From Branchiostoma belcheri (Eukaryota; Chordata; Leptocardii; Amphioxiformes; Branchiostomatidae): a DNA stretch of 64,000 nucleotides. Positions 1 through 12,080 of the stretch are shown piece by piece; the stretch's first letter is position 1; each line of letters opens with the position of its first letter. The stretch is from contig NW_017802379.1 in the NCBI RefSeq assembly GCF_001625305.1, positions 5,259,979 through 5,323,978 on the forward strand, written 5' to 3'. Position numbers and translations under genes: made by a program. A model generated the notes under the pieces. It did not search any database and was not told the DNA's origin. It saw only the letters and a list, made by a program, of their open reading frames with translations.

Positions 1-849
1 TGCAATATTAATATCCCTTTTCGTGATAATTGATAGTCATGCTAAATCGTTGTCATGCACGTCTGCTTTGTTGAACTTTAAAATGGTCTTGCTCAACATG
101 ATGATGTTTGGGGCGCTATTACTGACTTATGATAGTAAATTTTGACATCATTGAGTTTAGCATACATGTATGTGGCATAATTTTTCAGCCATTCTTATAA
201 ACTTTAGCATATTTCCACATGAATTTGTTAAGTAGTAGAAAAGGAAGGATTGAGAAAAATTACCTTCACATTCCATGTATTCCATTGGATGGCTGTTCAG
301 CACCATGGAAATGCAAAACTGTATCTTGATATTTTGTCTGTTTAATTCTTTTTGGGTTGAAGATTGGTATTAAAAACAGTAGAATTTCCTGTTTTCTTTC
401 CCACTTTTTGATATGTTGAAGTGAAAATGATGTCAAACATTACTTGCTGAGAGTCTACGAGGAAGTAGCCAGTATCCATAGGCTTACAGAGCTCAAAAGT
501 CCTATAGCTGCCAGGTAAATCTTGTGATAAAAGTGTCGCTGTCCATAGAAATATGGTAAGTCCTTCATAGAAATGAGGACGTCCTTGGAAAAATGTCTTA
601 CTTTGCTCTGCTGTATTTTATTCTGGGATGGAATTTGTATTCTGTATGGTCGGACTGTAGCTGTAATCTGAACATCCGCCAGGACAAATCTCCCTCTTGT
701 CCAGAGCCTGTGTGACTGGAGGTGCATACACGTCGGGTCTGAAGTTGTAATGTTGTACTGAGCTCAGCCCGGATCTGTGTCCCAAATGTTGGTATATCTC
801 AGGCTGTAGGAAAACCCATCTTATTTGCAGGAGAAGTACCCAGTAAGCC

Positions 850-1480
850 CGGTATCTGCTCGTCCCAAAGCACCCCATTATCAAGAGGATCACCGGTATA
901 AGTCGGAACAGCCAGCCGCACATGTGGGAAGCTGTGTCCGAAACATCAGAAAACCCATCCCATCTATGGCAGCCGCGCGGGCTAAGCCCGGCCTCCACCG
1001 GCTCCAAAGCCTCCTATTATCGGTACGATCCCTCTCGTGAGTTCCTACATCCGTGCTCGTGATGACCTCTAAAACTTTCATGCCGTTTCCTCCGTCGCTG
1101 TTATTGCGTTTGACAGGGGGATTGGCGTTAATGCCTGAATCTGGGGAACCCCAGTCAAAGCTGTTAATAAATCATGATGCCGGATCTTGTTTATCCCCAC
1201 TGTTGCTCAGTCCCTTAGCCCTGCATTTTCTCCAATAAACTGGACTTGCTGTAATGTGTACTTTTTTTCGGTCCAGGATGTAGAAATCAATAGAGATTGG
1301 TTAAAAATTGAAGAGTCCATAATTGGTTTGACTGTGGGCCATCTTTCTCGTGATGGGACATTAAGCAGCATGTCTGTCCATGGTAATCAGCCGGGGTGAC
1401 CAGGCCGCAGACTCCCAGGATTCCTTGTACTGGGAACTGCGGCTTGTCCACCGAGCGGCCATAGAATGTCTTGCATTTAA
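850..1480. promoter_or_regulatory. CpG-retaining block, candidate regulatory element
   Basis: More than fifteen CpGs lie in about 600 bases, against very few in the flanks, including gccgcgcgggc near 970. A caudal/Hox-like ttaataaatcatgatg lies near 1168. Open frames exist on both strands here but none joins to the recognised exons. The regulatory role is inferred from composition only. Confidence 0.3.
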
Positions 1481-2879
1481 CTTAGGAAAGGTAGTATATG
1501 CCTATAATATCCACAGTATGTTATTATATTTGTCAAACTTTGTTTGATGTGCTCAAGTTTGTGACAAAAATTCCAACATTGGAAGGTATACTGGTTCCTC
1601 ATTACTATTTACATGACAGGAGACCAATTCTGCTTAACCTTAACGTTTATATACTTAATTTTTTCAGAGCTGTCTGCTCTCTTTCACTGATATCAGGAAT
1701 TTCAATGCTTGAATAGGGCAGTTTGAATGGCTCATCTCCAGGCTTGAATGTTTATTTTCTTGCAAGATTGCTTACATCAGAGTTTGTACTTGTCTACAAA
1801 GCTTTGTGACCTTGACAGACCGAAGGTCAGAGAAAATATTGTGTTACCACTCATTGATGACCAGAACCTGCTGACCAGGCTGACCATTATAGTGACAGTG
1901 ATGAGTAGTTCCGAGTCTCAGATTCGAGTTGTCCAGGACCATTGCTATGACCCTTTCAGGCTGTTGTACATGAACATTACTGTCGACAGGCCAGAACTTG
2001 TGGCTGGTGTGTCTAACATTTGTTTCTGTGTAAATGGAACAAATTTGTTAGTTTGAGACAGTGTCAGAAGTAGTCTGGACAATACCATACCTTGGAAATG
2101 AGGGGAATTGCCTGTCATAGCTTCAACACTTGGTTATCTAATCCTTCCAATGTAGTCCATTTTTAGGATAGAGAAGATTATGACTTGTTAGTGGGTACCA
2201 GGTCAAGAAATTCTAGCCGTTTTGTCTCCACTCTGGGTTTTGCTTGTGATAAAAGTTTCTCTACTGTTGCAAATTTTAAACCTGTCAGGTTATCTATTCA
2301 TCTGATGATGTGTGGAGAAAAAGGTGTGTTATCTACTTATAGGAGATTAAACTAGCTCGGGAGAAAGTCCCCTCCAGTCTCGCCCCAACCCTGACATTTC
2401 TGAAGATAATGGTGCCCAATTACCATAGCACTCCTGCCCTATCATCACTGTCAGCAGGTGGAAGAATGACCCCTCTTCGACCTCCCCCATCTATCACCTT
2501 ATTTGCTGCCCCTCTGACACCAACTGATTCCCATAGCGATGACCTTTAGCCTTTGATGGCAGCCATTAGCTTTGTGTTCCTTTGCCTGGTGCCATTATGC
2601 CTACAGGAGTCGCCAAGCGAGAAATTGTCATGGGAACATAGCAAGTGTAGACCCTGACCATCATATTTCCCCGGGAATGGCTATTGTGTGCCATGAGGAG
2701 CTTGCAAGGCATTATTTCCGGCTGTCACTGAGGAAAAAGTATGTGATTGTCTTGCAGCAATTTTTTGGCAATGGTGTATCTCTAACTTTTGACATATACT
2801 TGTATCTAGGTGCATAATTCATGATATTGGACAGGACAAGTTATCTGTATCTGTAAGTTATGTATATTTATATTAGATT

Positions 2880-3420
2880 TCTTAAAGGACATGAAGTGTC
2901 TTGGCGAATGTCTCCAGTTCCCACCTCTATTAGCTCCCTCCGGTATCTTTTGTAGCATCCAGAGATTCCTGACAGTTGACCGATTAGCTGTCATTGTTGC
3001 ATGAAGCCAGCTTCCTTCATAATAAGGAGACAGATATCTTCCTGTTCCTCTCCCATCGCTCACGATTACTTCCCGTATCTTGTAATGTAGATTGAACATC
3101 CCTCAGCCCTTCCTGTTCCTTGTAGCGGACCGCGGCGGTGATGGGACGCTCCTGACAGCTACGAGCCATTAGCCATTGTCCTGGGTCAATTCCATCAGCG
3201 CAAACTAATTCCGGCTGTGTTCGGAGAGTTTCGGGGGCTCCTTGGGTCAGCGGTGTGTCCCGCTGATTTCTTCCCCAAGGTGGGGAGGGCGTGAGGAGCA
3301 TGTTGATCTATGCTGGAGGGACTGGATATTTATGGTGCCAACAAATAGGACAGTGGAGCAATTAATCATGGGACATGCTGGGGATTGCTGGACGGGAGAC
3401 TGAGAAGTATTGAAAGAAAA
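2880..3420. promoter_or_regulatory. CpG-retaining block, candidate regulatory element
   Basis: CpG-rich sequence (gcggaccgcggcggtgatgg near 3124) alternates with ATTA-type cores (gaccgattagctgtcat, gagccattagcc, caaactaattccgg). It has no low complexity. The two minus-strand frames of about 95 codons look like shadows of a stop-poor conserved block. The role is inferred. Confidence 0.3.
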
Positions 3421-5589
3421 CAGTTGGCAACCATCTGTCCCGGATTAAATTCTATTCTCATATCGACCGTGTGGCAAAATGTATAATAAAACAGTCAAAT
3501 TTCGGTATTGCATTATCCCTCTGATACTGTTATTACTATACAAGAAGGAAAATGTGAAGCTATCCCTTTACAGTTGTGGACTTAATCACTTGTACTTTGC
3601 CCTTGTATGTCTACAAGGTCAAGTTTCTTCCCTGACATTTCAGGTAACCATAACAAGACAGGTGTGAGTTATTTGTGCTGACATCTGTCCCTGCAGAGTG
3701 GCTGATGGTTGACAGGTGGGACACCTTTAGACTAAACTTGCTGAAAACCTCAGACAGCAAGTGTTTAACTTGGTGTCTAGTTGCCTCCCAAAGACCTTGG
3801 AGACCTTTGGCTGCTGATCTTGAGCTAGTAGGCTGGTATAGTGTTTCAGGATATCTTTATGCTGTACTTGACCTTTGTATTTATATATATGAAGTTTATC
3901 TTTAAGCTATTTTTGACTTGTGCATATGTATCAAGTTCATAATTCTATCTTACTAGTTGACTAATTCCCCAAAGTGACATTGCTTTGTCACTTTTAAAGG
4001 CCGTGAAATGGAGAAAAATAAAGCTCTTTTCATGATAACGTGTCCTTGGCCCACTTTCCACAATGATGAATCCTTTATCATCGGACTTTTGTATCTACTT
4101 TGCGCTGTCAAGGAGAAAGGTATGAAAGAAGTGCTACTAAACATAAAACTGGTAGTTAAAATCTGGTGTAGGGTACGTTATATGTTGCTAGATACATGTA
4201 TGAGAAAATAAATGGAGTACTTATCATAATACGCCTCTCCCTTCAAAACCATGCAGTAAGATGGGTGCAATCTGCTCAACATTTCAGTGAAAAGCTTTTG
4301 ATCTGTGAAAGCCTCTGACCCAATTCTCATCATAGCTTCACAAGGCTAAGACCCCTGAGCTACTGCTTATCTCTGCCTGCTGATAAGATGAGGTGTGGAG
4401 TGAGGCGACCCAGGGCAGTCATCAGAGGCAGGCCTGTGGGGGGAAACTCTTATCACACAGAGAGATAACAGAGAAGGTGGTGATAAATGTGTGTATAAAT
4501 GATCTCCATGTTATCCCCTCCTTTGGCAGTACACATTCTGAAGAGATACCAAAACATTGCTTTGATGCAAACTGCTTTTAGTTTTATCAGTAGCAAAATT
4601 GTTCTTTTATGTTGATGGCCACAGCTATTACCAGTTGTAGGAGGTGATGCTCTCTCTCAAGACAGTTACTGGTATTTTTAAATTCGTACTAACTGTCCAG
4701 ATTGTGTTACTTGGAGATAAATGATTCTCTCCCAGGAATGCTATTAACAGTCTTATAGTGTCCTTGGGCTAAAATTTATCTGGATGGAGTGGAAATGAGA
4801 ACCGTAATGAAATAAAGGTATGTATTAAATTCTGCCTCTAATCTTCCCACATCTTTTGCCTGAGGGTACGGAGCCTATCTCTTGGCAACATAAAAAAAGA
4901 AGAAAATTCACAACCGTTGGATGAAAAGGGAGGCAACATTTATCATAGCTTATCAGCTTCAGGGCTTGTTTAATGCCACCCACCTTCCGGAATAGTGTGA
5001 AAGATAGATGGTTCAATGTACGCTGGGTAAAAGTGGGAAAACTGACGTGAACAGAAAGATGTATCATTGTGTTTCTGAAAAAAATGTAAATGCTTTTGTA
5101 GGAAAGATTGGCTTCTACATGTATCTATTGACTACTGACAATAACAAAGTTTTCTCCTGTATTCCCTATGAATTTTCTGCTGCGAATGTCTAAAGTGAGA
5201 AACGGGTTTTAACAGAAAGGTTACGTTTCTAAAAAAAGTTGTTAGATGTTTTTAAAGAGATTGCTTCTAACAAATCTACCTACTAATGGCAAGATAAATT
5301 GTTTTCTGGCATTCCTTTTGAATCCCGTGTTATGAATGTGGATTTGGCTCATTTAGTATGATAATTGATGCTGATTATTATGATATATTGCATCCATTGA
5401 TCTTATCTTGCCTTCCCTCTCAGCATATTGATAAGGAAGATACAAAGATATTGATTACCTATAGGTGAAAACTAGTGCCTGAAATATTACACAGCTTCTA
5501 TAGATGACAGACTCTTTATGAGAATGATTGCTGTTCTTTATGCTTGGCCTACATAAGGAGGTTATTAGTCCACATAAAGATTTATAAAG

Positions 5590-6060
5590 CGTCTCTCCGA
5601 AAAATGATTTCAGATTCCAACAGCTGTTACCTCTCCCTCTGGCCCTGGTTCTGTCCAGTTACTTCCACTCTGTCTGTCTCACTTTGCCTTAATGCCTGAT
5701 ATCTGGTTTGACATGGGAAATAGGCCCACATTAGCCGGCATAATTGAAATGCAGTGTGAGTCGACCAGCATCCATCCAACCCGATTACAGTAATTCTCGC
5801 TGCCAAATAGTCTATGAAATGGCAAACGAGTATTGATGCAGGCCCTGGTAATAAAGAAGCCTGTTTCTTACACAAGCTCAATGCTGGTTTGTTTCCTTTT
5901 GTTTCCCAAGTATCCCAGCCATCACAATGTGTGTTATCCAGAAGACAATGATGTATAAATTTCATTATTTTGTCAATTATCTGCTTGCTTTCTTGCTGCA
6001 GCACATTAACACCTGCCATGTTGATTTTTCTTTTGTATTGTGTCAGCAATGAGTATCTGT
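5590..6060. promoter_or_regulatory. Candidate conserved block upstream of the microexon
   Basis: This non-repetitive stretch ends about 150 bases before the microexon acceptor. It is stop-poor on the minus strand (140 codons, 5627-6049), but that frame has no family I recognise. It includes tagccggcataattgaaatg and several gcaaat/ttaatg-like cores. Proximity suggests a splicing or transcriptional element; this is inference. Confidence 0.25.
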
Positions 6061-6214
6061 TTCAAAAAAAGATTTATATGATAGAGAATGATAAATTGAT
6101 CTGGAATGGCCCGTGCATACCCTTGTGGTCCACAATGTCATGGATGTTTTCTGCTCATTATCATGCATCCCAGAATTCCCTGCTCATGAATATTCATCTC
6201 TTGTGTTTCTACAG

Positions 6215-6241
6215 TGTGACAGTGAAAGTGAGGACGATCGG
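6215..6241 (+). CDS. AUTS2: AUTS2-like internal microexon (9 codons)
   Basis: The sequence shows an acceptor (tttctacag) immediately before 6215 and a strong donor (gtgagtac) from 6242. Between them are nine whole codons reading CDSESEDDR, so the exon starts and ends in phase 0. This matches the human AUTS2 segment CDSDSDQEEK, which lies just after the serine-rich SSLGTGYF stretch. AUTS2 is a nuclear protein of PCGF3/5-type Polycomb complexes that recruits p300 and CK2 to activate transcription; a cytoplasmic role through Rac1 is also reported. Both serines have an acidic residue at +3, which fits the CK2 consensus. The call rests on this match together with the in-phase continuation at 49107. 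Without that second exon, nine codons would be too few. FBRSL1 or FBRS are the alternative names, since an invertebrate is expected to have one family member. Confidence 0.75.
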
Positions 6242-6364
6242 GTGAGTACTTTTTTTTCGACCTGCTTACACTTGCTCACACCACAACAAACATCACACGC
6301 TGCACTCACCCCGACAAAATGACACACCGTGACGTAACGTTAACAGAATATCTGTGTAGTGTTT

Positions 6365-6440
6365 GGCTTATGGGCACCCGTGGCAACTGAGTGGTGTTGG
6401 AGTGAATTTTTGTTCAGTCATCCATGGCTGCCCATAAGCC
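6365..6440 (+). ncRNA. Pre-miRNA-like hairpin, candidate intronic microRNA
   Basis: GGCTTATGGGCA (6365-6376) is perfectly inverted as TGCCCATAAGCC (6429-6440). Inside it the arms continue as CCCGTGG against CCATGGC and as ACTGA (6386-6390) against TCAGT (6414-6418). The arms are about 26 nt with a 23-nt loop, partly closable by G-U pairs. It lies in sense orientation 123 bases after the microexon donor, so it would be carried in the host transcript. I recognise no known miRNA family in either arm. It could instead be a relic of an inverted-repeat element. Confidence 0.35.
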
Positions 6441-6529
6441 AGATGGAGTGGCCACTTGACTGTTGTTATGAATGAAGGCTGCATTGTACACACATCTTAA
6501 AAAAGCTCTTTACACAATACTTTTGCGTC

Positions 6530-7240
6530 CCCTTCAATGTTTGAGTGTGCTGCTTGTAGGCTGTTGGAAGCCCCTCGGCCGCACACTTCTGCCGATATTA
6601 CAGTCCTGAGTGCTGCTGCACTTTCCTGGCTCTCCTGTCTGGCGTGAACGGTAAGTGCTCGCGGCGCTTGTTCTTCCTGTAAATTTATGTCCGACAGAGC
6701 GGAAGGGAAGCAGGAGGAAGGGAAGTTTTTTGCCACAATTATCTGCCGTGGAGCGCTCCCATTGTTCCCCTGAATGCATTGGTAACAGTACGGGAGCCGT
6801 GACTAACCGGGCTCTGTTACCCCATAATGCCTGCCTGCACCCTTCCTGTCCGGATCAGCAACCAATTCGCACCCCGCGGACGACCCTTGACCCCTATCTG
6901 GTCCGGTATTATCCGGCCTAGCGGGGGAGGTTGACACGGGACAATCTATGCGCTACCCAATATTCAAGCCGATAAAACAGCATATCCCCAAGCTTTCACC
7001 CAACCAAATCCGCCCCAAATTGATTCCATTTTCGATTTAATTAATTTCTTGCAGATGATGTTAGCTGGTGGAGGGTTGGCAAAGAACTGGCTTCCTTTCA
7101 TGCGGATGAAATTTCAGGGTAGACTTGATACGTGATAAGCCTGACGAAAGGAGCATCCCCCTTCAGATACCATTAGCACTTAGGACGTTACAAGCAAAAG
7201 GAATCTGCGATCGATGTTCGGCAGTTACATGCTGTGTTGA
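6530..7240. promoter_or_regulatory. CpG-retaining block after the microexon
   Basis: Dense CpGs between 6575 and 7010 (ctcggccgcacac, ctcgcggcgcttg, cgcaccccgcggacgac) are followed by a TAAT palindrome, tttaattaattt at about 7036-7047. Two overlapping minus-strand open frames (6497-6779) are explained by the composition. It is a candidate enhancer or intragenic promoter; no TATA or initiator arrangement is clear. Confidence 0.35.
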
Positions 7241-8200
7241 TTAAAGTTGATTCTTGTTTTGTTTCTACCTATATAGTCGATGGGTGAATACAGGTCAGTA
7301 TACACATAGATAAAAAGGACCATATTTTGATTTTTCTGGGCATCTTATAAGATTATTGAAGAAGAAAATGCTTTACTTATTTGTTTTTTGTTGTATTCTT
7401 GCATATTTTATGACAGGTTAATTTACAACAGGTATGTAATCTGCCTCAACATCTTCAATTTCCTGTTCTCATCCTAATAGCGGATGACTGCTTTACCTTT
7501 GTATTACAACACAATTACATATAGGTCTCAGGCAAAGTCTCTTTACTGTTCACTATTATGCCAGACAACAATTGGGTGATCTCCACCTAATTTCTGTAGA
7601 CTTATTTCTTTTGACAGCTGTAATTCCAATGGGTCAGAAGGTAGTCAGATTAAATGATGTTTTAGAGAACAATTTTTGCTCTGTGAAAGTAGTTGTTATT
7701 GGCATTAAGTCTTCATGTTATTCATGCTATTCAGGAAGGGAAACCATCACACTTTATAGTGCCTTTTTATATCGTAAGTGTTTATTTTCTATCTAGTGCA
7801 ATTCTACAAAACAAGCGATCAACTTGTATTTGCCCACATCACTTTTATAGGAGTAGGCTGAAACTTTATGTGACATTCAGCGGGAAGAAATAAAAACAGA
7901 GTGAAATTGCTTTACATTCTCCAGGGAAGCACAATGCGAAAATTGTTAATGGAATCAAACATAAAGATATTACTAGATTACATGGGTGGTGTAGAATAAT
8001 GTCACAACTTCAATCAGACGACAAAATAATATTACATGCAATTTCCCGAATCATATAGCTATTCTCAGATACTTAAGTACAAAGGAAACTTTTTACAAGA
8101 TCACCTTTTGGAAAGATGCATCCATTTGTTAATCATCATAGATACATTAAGACGTTACATTTTGGCCATTGGAAAATCATGCCCCCCCCCCTTCAGTACA
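7241..8200. other. Intronic stretch without recognisable features
   Basis: AT-rich, CpG-poor sequence. The only oddity is a run of ten C residues at 8182-8191, directly before the inverted-repeat element. Confidence 0.5.
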
Positions 8201-8398
8201 TTACGATAAATGTAGAAACTTTTGTTGTGGTTTCATTTTTGTGGTTTTTGCCGTGACCTCTTATAGCATGCACAAATATGTTTTATAGTTCTACTGTACT
8301 ACAAAATTGCTTCAACCACGAACTTAAATAATGCAAAAACCTCCTTTACCCTCCTACAGTAAAATAAAACTACTGCAAAGGTAAATCCATTTACTGTA
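8201..8398. mobile_element. Decayed MITE-like element (about 200 bp)
   Basis: The ends form short terminal inverted repeats: ttacgataaatg at the left and catttactgta at the right. Inside, gtggttt...gtggtttttgcc (about 8226-8253) is answered in inverse sense by aaccacgaacttaaataatg and tgcaaaaacc. The layout resembles a short non-autonomous element I remember from amphioxus introns, rich in cgcggtggttttattttcgcgg-type sequence. In this copy the CGCGG cores have become TGTGG, as expected from CpG decay. Family assignment is from memory and unverified. Confidence 0.5.
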
Positions 8399-10483
8399 CA
8401 ATTATCCTTGTAACGCGTGTGTTCTCTCCACCTGCCTTGGTCTTGTTGACGATATCATCTCGTACAGGTTATACACAACCATGACTTCTCACATGCTTCC
8501 CATTTACCCACTGAGAATAGAACACTTTCTAATTAAAACACAAATTTGTCCCCCACTTTCACTCAATTAGTGAGAGTGCTCCTGACTCAGCCCCAGGAGG
8601 TGGTGTCTGCTCCAGGGTCCCCTCCCCTGGGACCTCGCTGAAAGATTAATTTGGAAGGAATTAAGGGTTAATGTGCTGTAATTCCCTTGGCAAAATAGGG
8701 AACAAATGTCGTGATATCAAATTCAGTCCTCTGGGGGACCCCAGTGTAATTTAGCTGGTAAATAACATGCACAGAAGCTGCCTGTCTGGTCCCCCGAGTC
8801 TACTTTACATAAACACCTAGCCACAGAAAGCTGTTCTCTTTTCATATCCAGGCTGGTAGTGATGTTCTTTTGGAGGAATATTTATGACCTAGGTCTCAGT
8901 GGGAGAAGGCACAATTGGTGATGCACCTGCCAATGTTTTTTTTTTGTGTGCCACTGCTGTATATTAGAAGCTGTTGTGTTGTTGAAATTACAACAAGGAT
9001 AATCCTGTAATCCAGGGAGATTAAGTCTTGAAGTTCATGTGTAAATAAGGTATGAATATTATATTGTCATAAAACCTAGGATGGAAATTTTAAGTACTAG
9101 ACATATAGCTTGGTATTTTGCATTCAATTCAGCTTCCATCGTATTGTCTTAAATTTGCTAAATAGATGTCAGCAGATGTAACAATTTGTATCATTTATCT
9201 GGAATCTTTTTCATCCCAGGACAGTATGAACTTGCAAATATACTTTGGGTCACATAGCCATAGAGGTAGATACGGTAAAGTCTTTGATGATGGAGCACTG
9301 TTTTAAAAAGCTCCCCCTGTCATCATGGTTGGCAAGAAAGGAACTGCAGCTTGTAGCTCCCCAGAGGATGGATGTGTTTAACTCTACCCTTCTCATGTTC
9401 AGGGAGATTGCCAGAGAGTCACGACCAGCTTAATCATTCTCGCTCGCCATATCATCAAAACCTAGACAGCATTACCAATGAGAGGTGCATATTTCATGGG
9501 ATCAAGGCAGCAATTTTGACGCGGCGCAAATTTAGAATAAATCCTAGTGGGGCTACAGCGGGTTTAGCCAGAGAGGTGTGAGAGACAGGCAGAGCTAGCG
9601 GGGCTTAGTTGGAGATTTGAGAAAATGTTGCATAATCTGTCAAGATGGATGGCGATCTCCACATCGGAGACAAGAGGTTGTGAGGGAAAGTTGTACAAGA
9701 GAGGATTGCAGTCAGAAACTTGAATCCACAATATAAGCAAGACGAAGGTTCCCTCCCTGGGAATAAATCCTGTACAATTTGCCAACATGAAAGTATATGT
9801 AGAGTTTGTAGACATGATGTAGTACTGTCTTTTGTTGAAGTTGCTTCATTAAGAACTTTCTATGTAAATTCCCTCACAGGAATGCAACAATCAGTGACAT
9901 GAGATTTAACTTGAAAAGAATTTTAAGCAAATGTAGTTACCAATACGAAGGGTTGTGTGGAAATGAGTCAAAATGGCTGAACAAGTAATTTTGACAGAAA
10001 TATAAATACTCCATAGATAGAAACCCACCCAGGTTGCGGTGTGGTTTATAAAATCCTTGGTAACCACTTTTTTTCGTCTCCCGTATGCCCGTGCAGATAC
10101 CTAAGAACTGCAAACAGGAGAAATGTAACACTGGATTGGGAATAATCCTAGACATTTCTCCAACTGTCAACACAAGTCCTTCCCTGCTTTACAGAAAGTC
10201 CAGGGCATTGGTCGTCTATTCTTACAGTGTTTACCCAGACGTCATTAGTGTCTGAGCCTAAATCCTCCAACACACTAAAGACTGGCACTGTGATGCCTTT
10301 GCTCTTTAATCAGGGATAAGAAAAGGGTAAAATGTAAAGACTTAAATCTGTCTTCTCTGCCTAGAATCTGGGTAAAGCCAGCTTGGAGTATGCCCAGATT
10401 CCTCAGTCTTGTGGTAGATGTCAATGGTTTCATTTTTCAAAGCATATTAAGCAGTAGTCCATTTGGTGATGAAAGCTGAGATG
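8399..10483. other. Intronic stretch, one ATTA-rich patch
   Basis: Mostly featureless. From about 8560 to 8700 there is a patch with gattaatttgg, gaattaagg and ggttaatg, similar in flavour to the regulatory candidates elsewhere. Nothing coding was seen. Confidence 0.35.
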
Positions 10484-10746
10484 GGTAACCTATTTTTTTT
10501 ACAGAAGTAGGTAACATCTGTGTCCCTAATATCACCACGGTCCATAATATCGCCACCTTGAGAAAAAGTGTGCTTAAAGATATTTTTACTGCAACATACC
10601 CTAGGTATGTACATTTGATGTGTGAAGGAGTGCATACCAATAGTATGTTGTAGTAAAAATATCTTAAAGCACACTATTTCTCAAGATGGCGATATTATGG
10701 ACCGCGGTGATATTATGGACATGGATGTTAAACTGCAAAAGTAACC
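10484..10746. repeat. Foldback (long inverted repeat) element
   Basis: The left arm (10484-10599) and the right arm (10643-10746) are imperfect inverse copies. Matching segments include aatatcaccacggtccataa against its inverse ending at 10737, aagtgtgctt...gatatttttact, and the inner caacatac/gtatgttg. The spacer is about 43 bases. No transposase is present, so this is a MITE or foldback-type repeat. The arms differ at a low but clear rate, so the copy is not brand new. Confidence 0.75.
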
Positions 10747-10807
10747 TTTTAGCGACCAATAAAAGTAACTTTATAGCCACCCGAAAAATAACTTTTTAGC
10801 TACCAGT
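10737..10807 (+). repeat. Three-copy tandem repeat, period 23-24 bp
   Basis: Units begin at 10737, 10761 and 10784, each of the form aaaagtaacttttTAGCnACC with variations. The first unit overlaps the outer end of the right foldback arm, so the array probably grew from the element's terminus. Confidence 0.6.
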
Positions 10808-11229
10808 AAAGCATTGGAAGATTTAACCCAAGACTACTGTACCTGGAGACTATACAGTCTGTTCATTGGTTTAGATTAATGTAGTATCAAATGTGTTAAT
10901 TTGTTTTATGTTCCAATCCAGTCTATACCTTATTCATGAATCTTTACCAACAAAGCAGTTAGATCCAACTCTAGTGCAACTCAAGTGTTAAATATACAAA
11001 ATGTTACTTGATGTTTTCATAAAGACATCTATAAGATTAATTGATTTACATTGAGTCATTTTTTTAATACCTTATACTCTGTGGTACATTTATTGTTTAA
11101 CCTATACCTTGCTATTCTTACAGTAATCAAAACAAAGTTTTGTACACAAAGGAGCACTTGGCAGTGAGAACGTTAAAGCTCATAATTTCCCATGTCATGT
11201 GTTGTAATAAGGACTTTAACTTGTTTTAT

Positions 11230-12080
11230 AGCCTACTTAATGCCTAAATCCTTCTGACTCCTCAAATTACTGCACCCTAATTTTCCTTAATCTCCGCTCA
11301 TTTGCTTTAATGAGTTTATGGGAAGCGTATCGCAAATTTGCCAACAAACAGCATTCGTCTGTGTCCCTTCCAATTTTACACCTCTTCATCACATTAAGGC
11401 GGAAACAATCACAGCCATATTGGAGTAGTTCCTTCCATATGAATCTTAATGTCGCCAATATTGGAAATTTGGAGAAAAGTACATCCAGAAAGGCAGTTCA
11501 TACTCAACAGTTGCTTATTATGCTGTGATGGATTGAAAGGTACCAACAGTTCTAGAAAGACCAAAAGAAAATTTGACCTTGCTTTTTCAATGAGTTCTTC
11601 ATCAGCAACTAAGCCTGTCACATTCACTACCAAGCTTCATCCCAAGTAATTTATTTTCACCGGAAAAATCCATCATCTCATGATCAATATAATTGCGACT
11701 CCCCCAGCGACTATGTTTGGTTGCAATAAGGTTATTTTAAATTTCCGGCGTGCTTACCTAGTTTACCTGAAACATTATCCGTAATTTTTCAGCTTGCTGT
11801 CATCTATCACCGTCGTTCTTGTTTCCGAGTTCTGCTTGTCTCAGTTCCACTTGTCTTTGGTCGCAAATCTGCCGTAATTTAGACCAGAGTTTTTGGCAGC
11901 ACTAGAGGATGCACGGCTTGATTACGACCCAATCCGCTCATATTTCTTCATCAGCGGAAATTACACCAGGGTCACCTTTCCTGGCAGAACCTATCTGCAA
12001 GCTGAGGGAAGCTTCCGTGGAGACAGTAACAGAACGTCTCTTAGGCATGATCTTTCCTCCTTTGAACTGAAACTTCTGAC
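11230..12080. promoter_or_regulatory. Candidate conserved regulatory block
   Basis: Non-repetitive sequence with scattered CpGs (gaagcgtatcgcaaattt, ggcggaaacaatcac, cggcgtgcttacc) and TTTAAT/ATTAAT cores. cggaaacaatcacagcc includes an ACAAT SOX-type core. Stop-poor frames occur on both strands at 11267-11649 and 11893-12204. The role is inferred. Confidence 0.3.

Larger units (their letters stand above)
1..6214 (+). other. 3' part of the upstream AUTS2-like intron
   Basis: This interval ends at the acceptor of the microexon. I could not find the preceding exon, which should end in phase 0 and encode a serine-rich segment. Bases 1-849, 1481-2879 and 3421-5589 are AT-rich, CpG-poor sequence in which I see nothing beyond TACATGTA copies at 163, 4193 and 5116. 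The three CpG-retaining blocks are listed separately. Confidence 0.6.

Noticed and set aside
492-516. Possible 25-nt microexon (ggcttacag ... gtaaatc)
   Set aside because: Length is not a multiple of three, the acceptor tract is weak, and the encoded residues do not match the AUTS2 segment expected before CDSESEDDR.
985-1036. Open frame ending at ctctc/gtgagttcc as the preceding AUTS2 exon
   Set aside because: Outgoing phase is 1, whereas the microexon needs phase 0, and the sequence does not resemble the serine-rich AUTS2 region.
5627-6049. 140-codon minus-strand frame next to the microexon
   Set aside because: No domain recognised and no convincing acceptor; more likely a conserved non-coding block.
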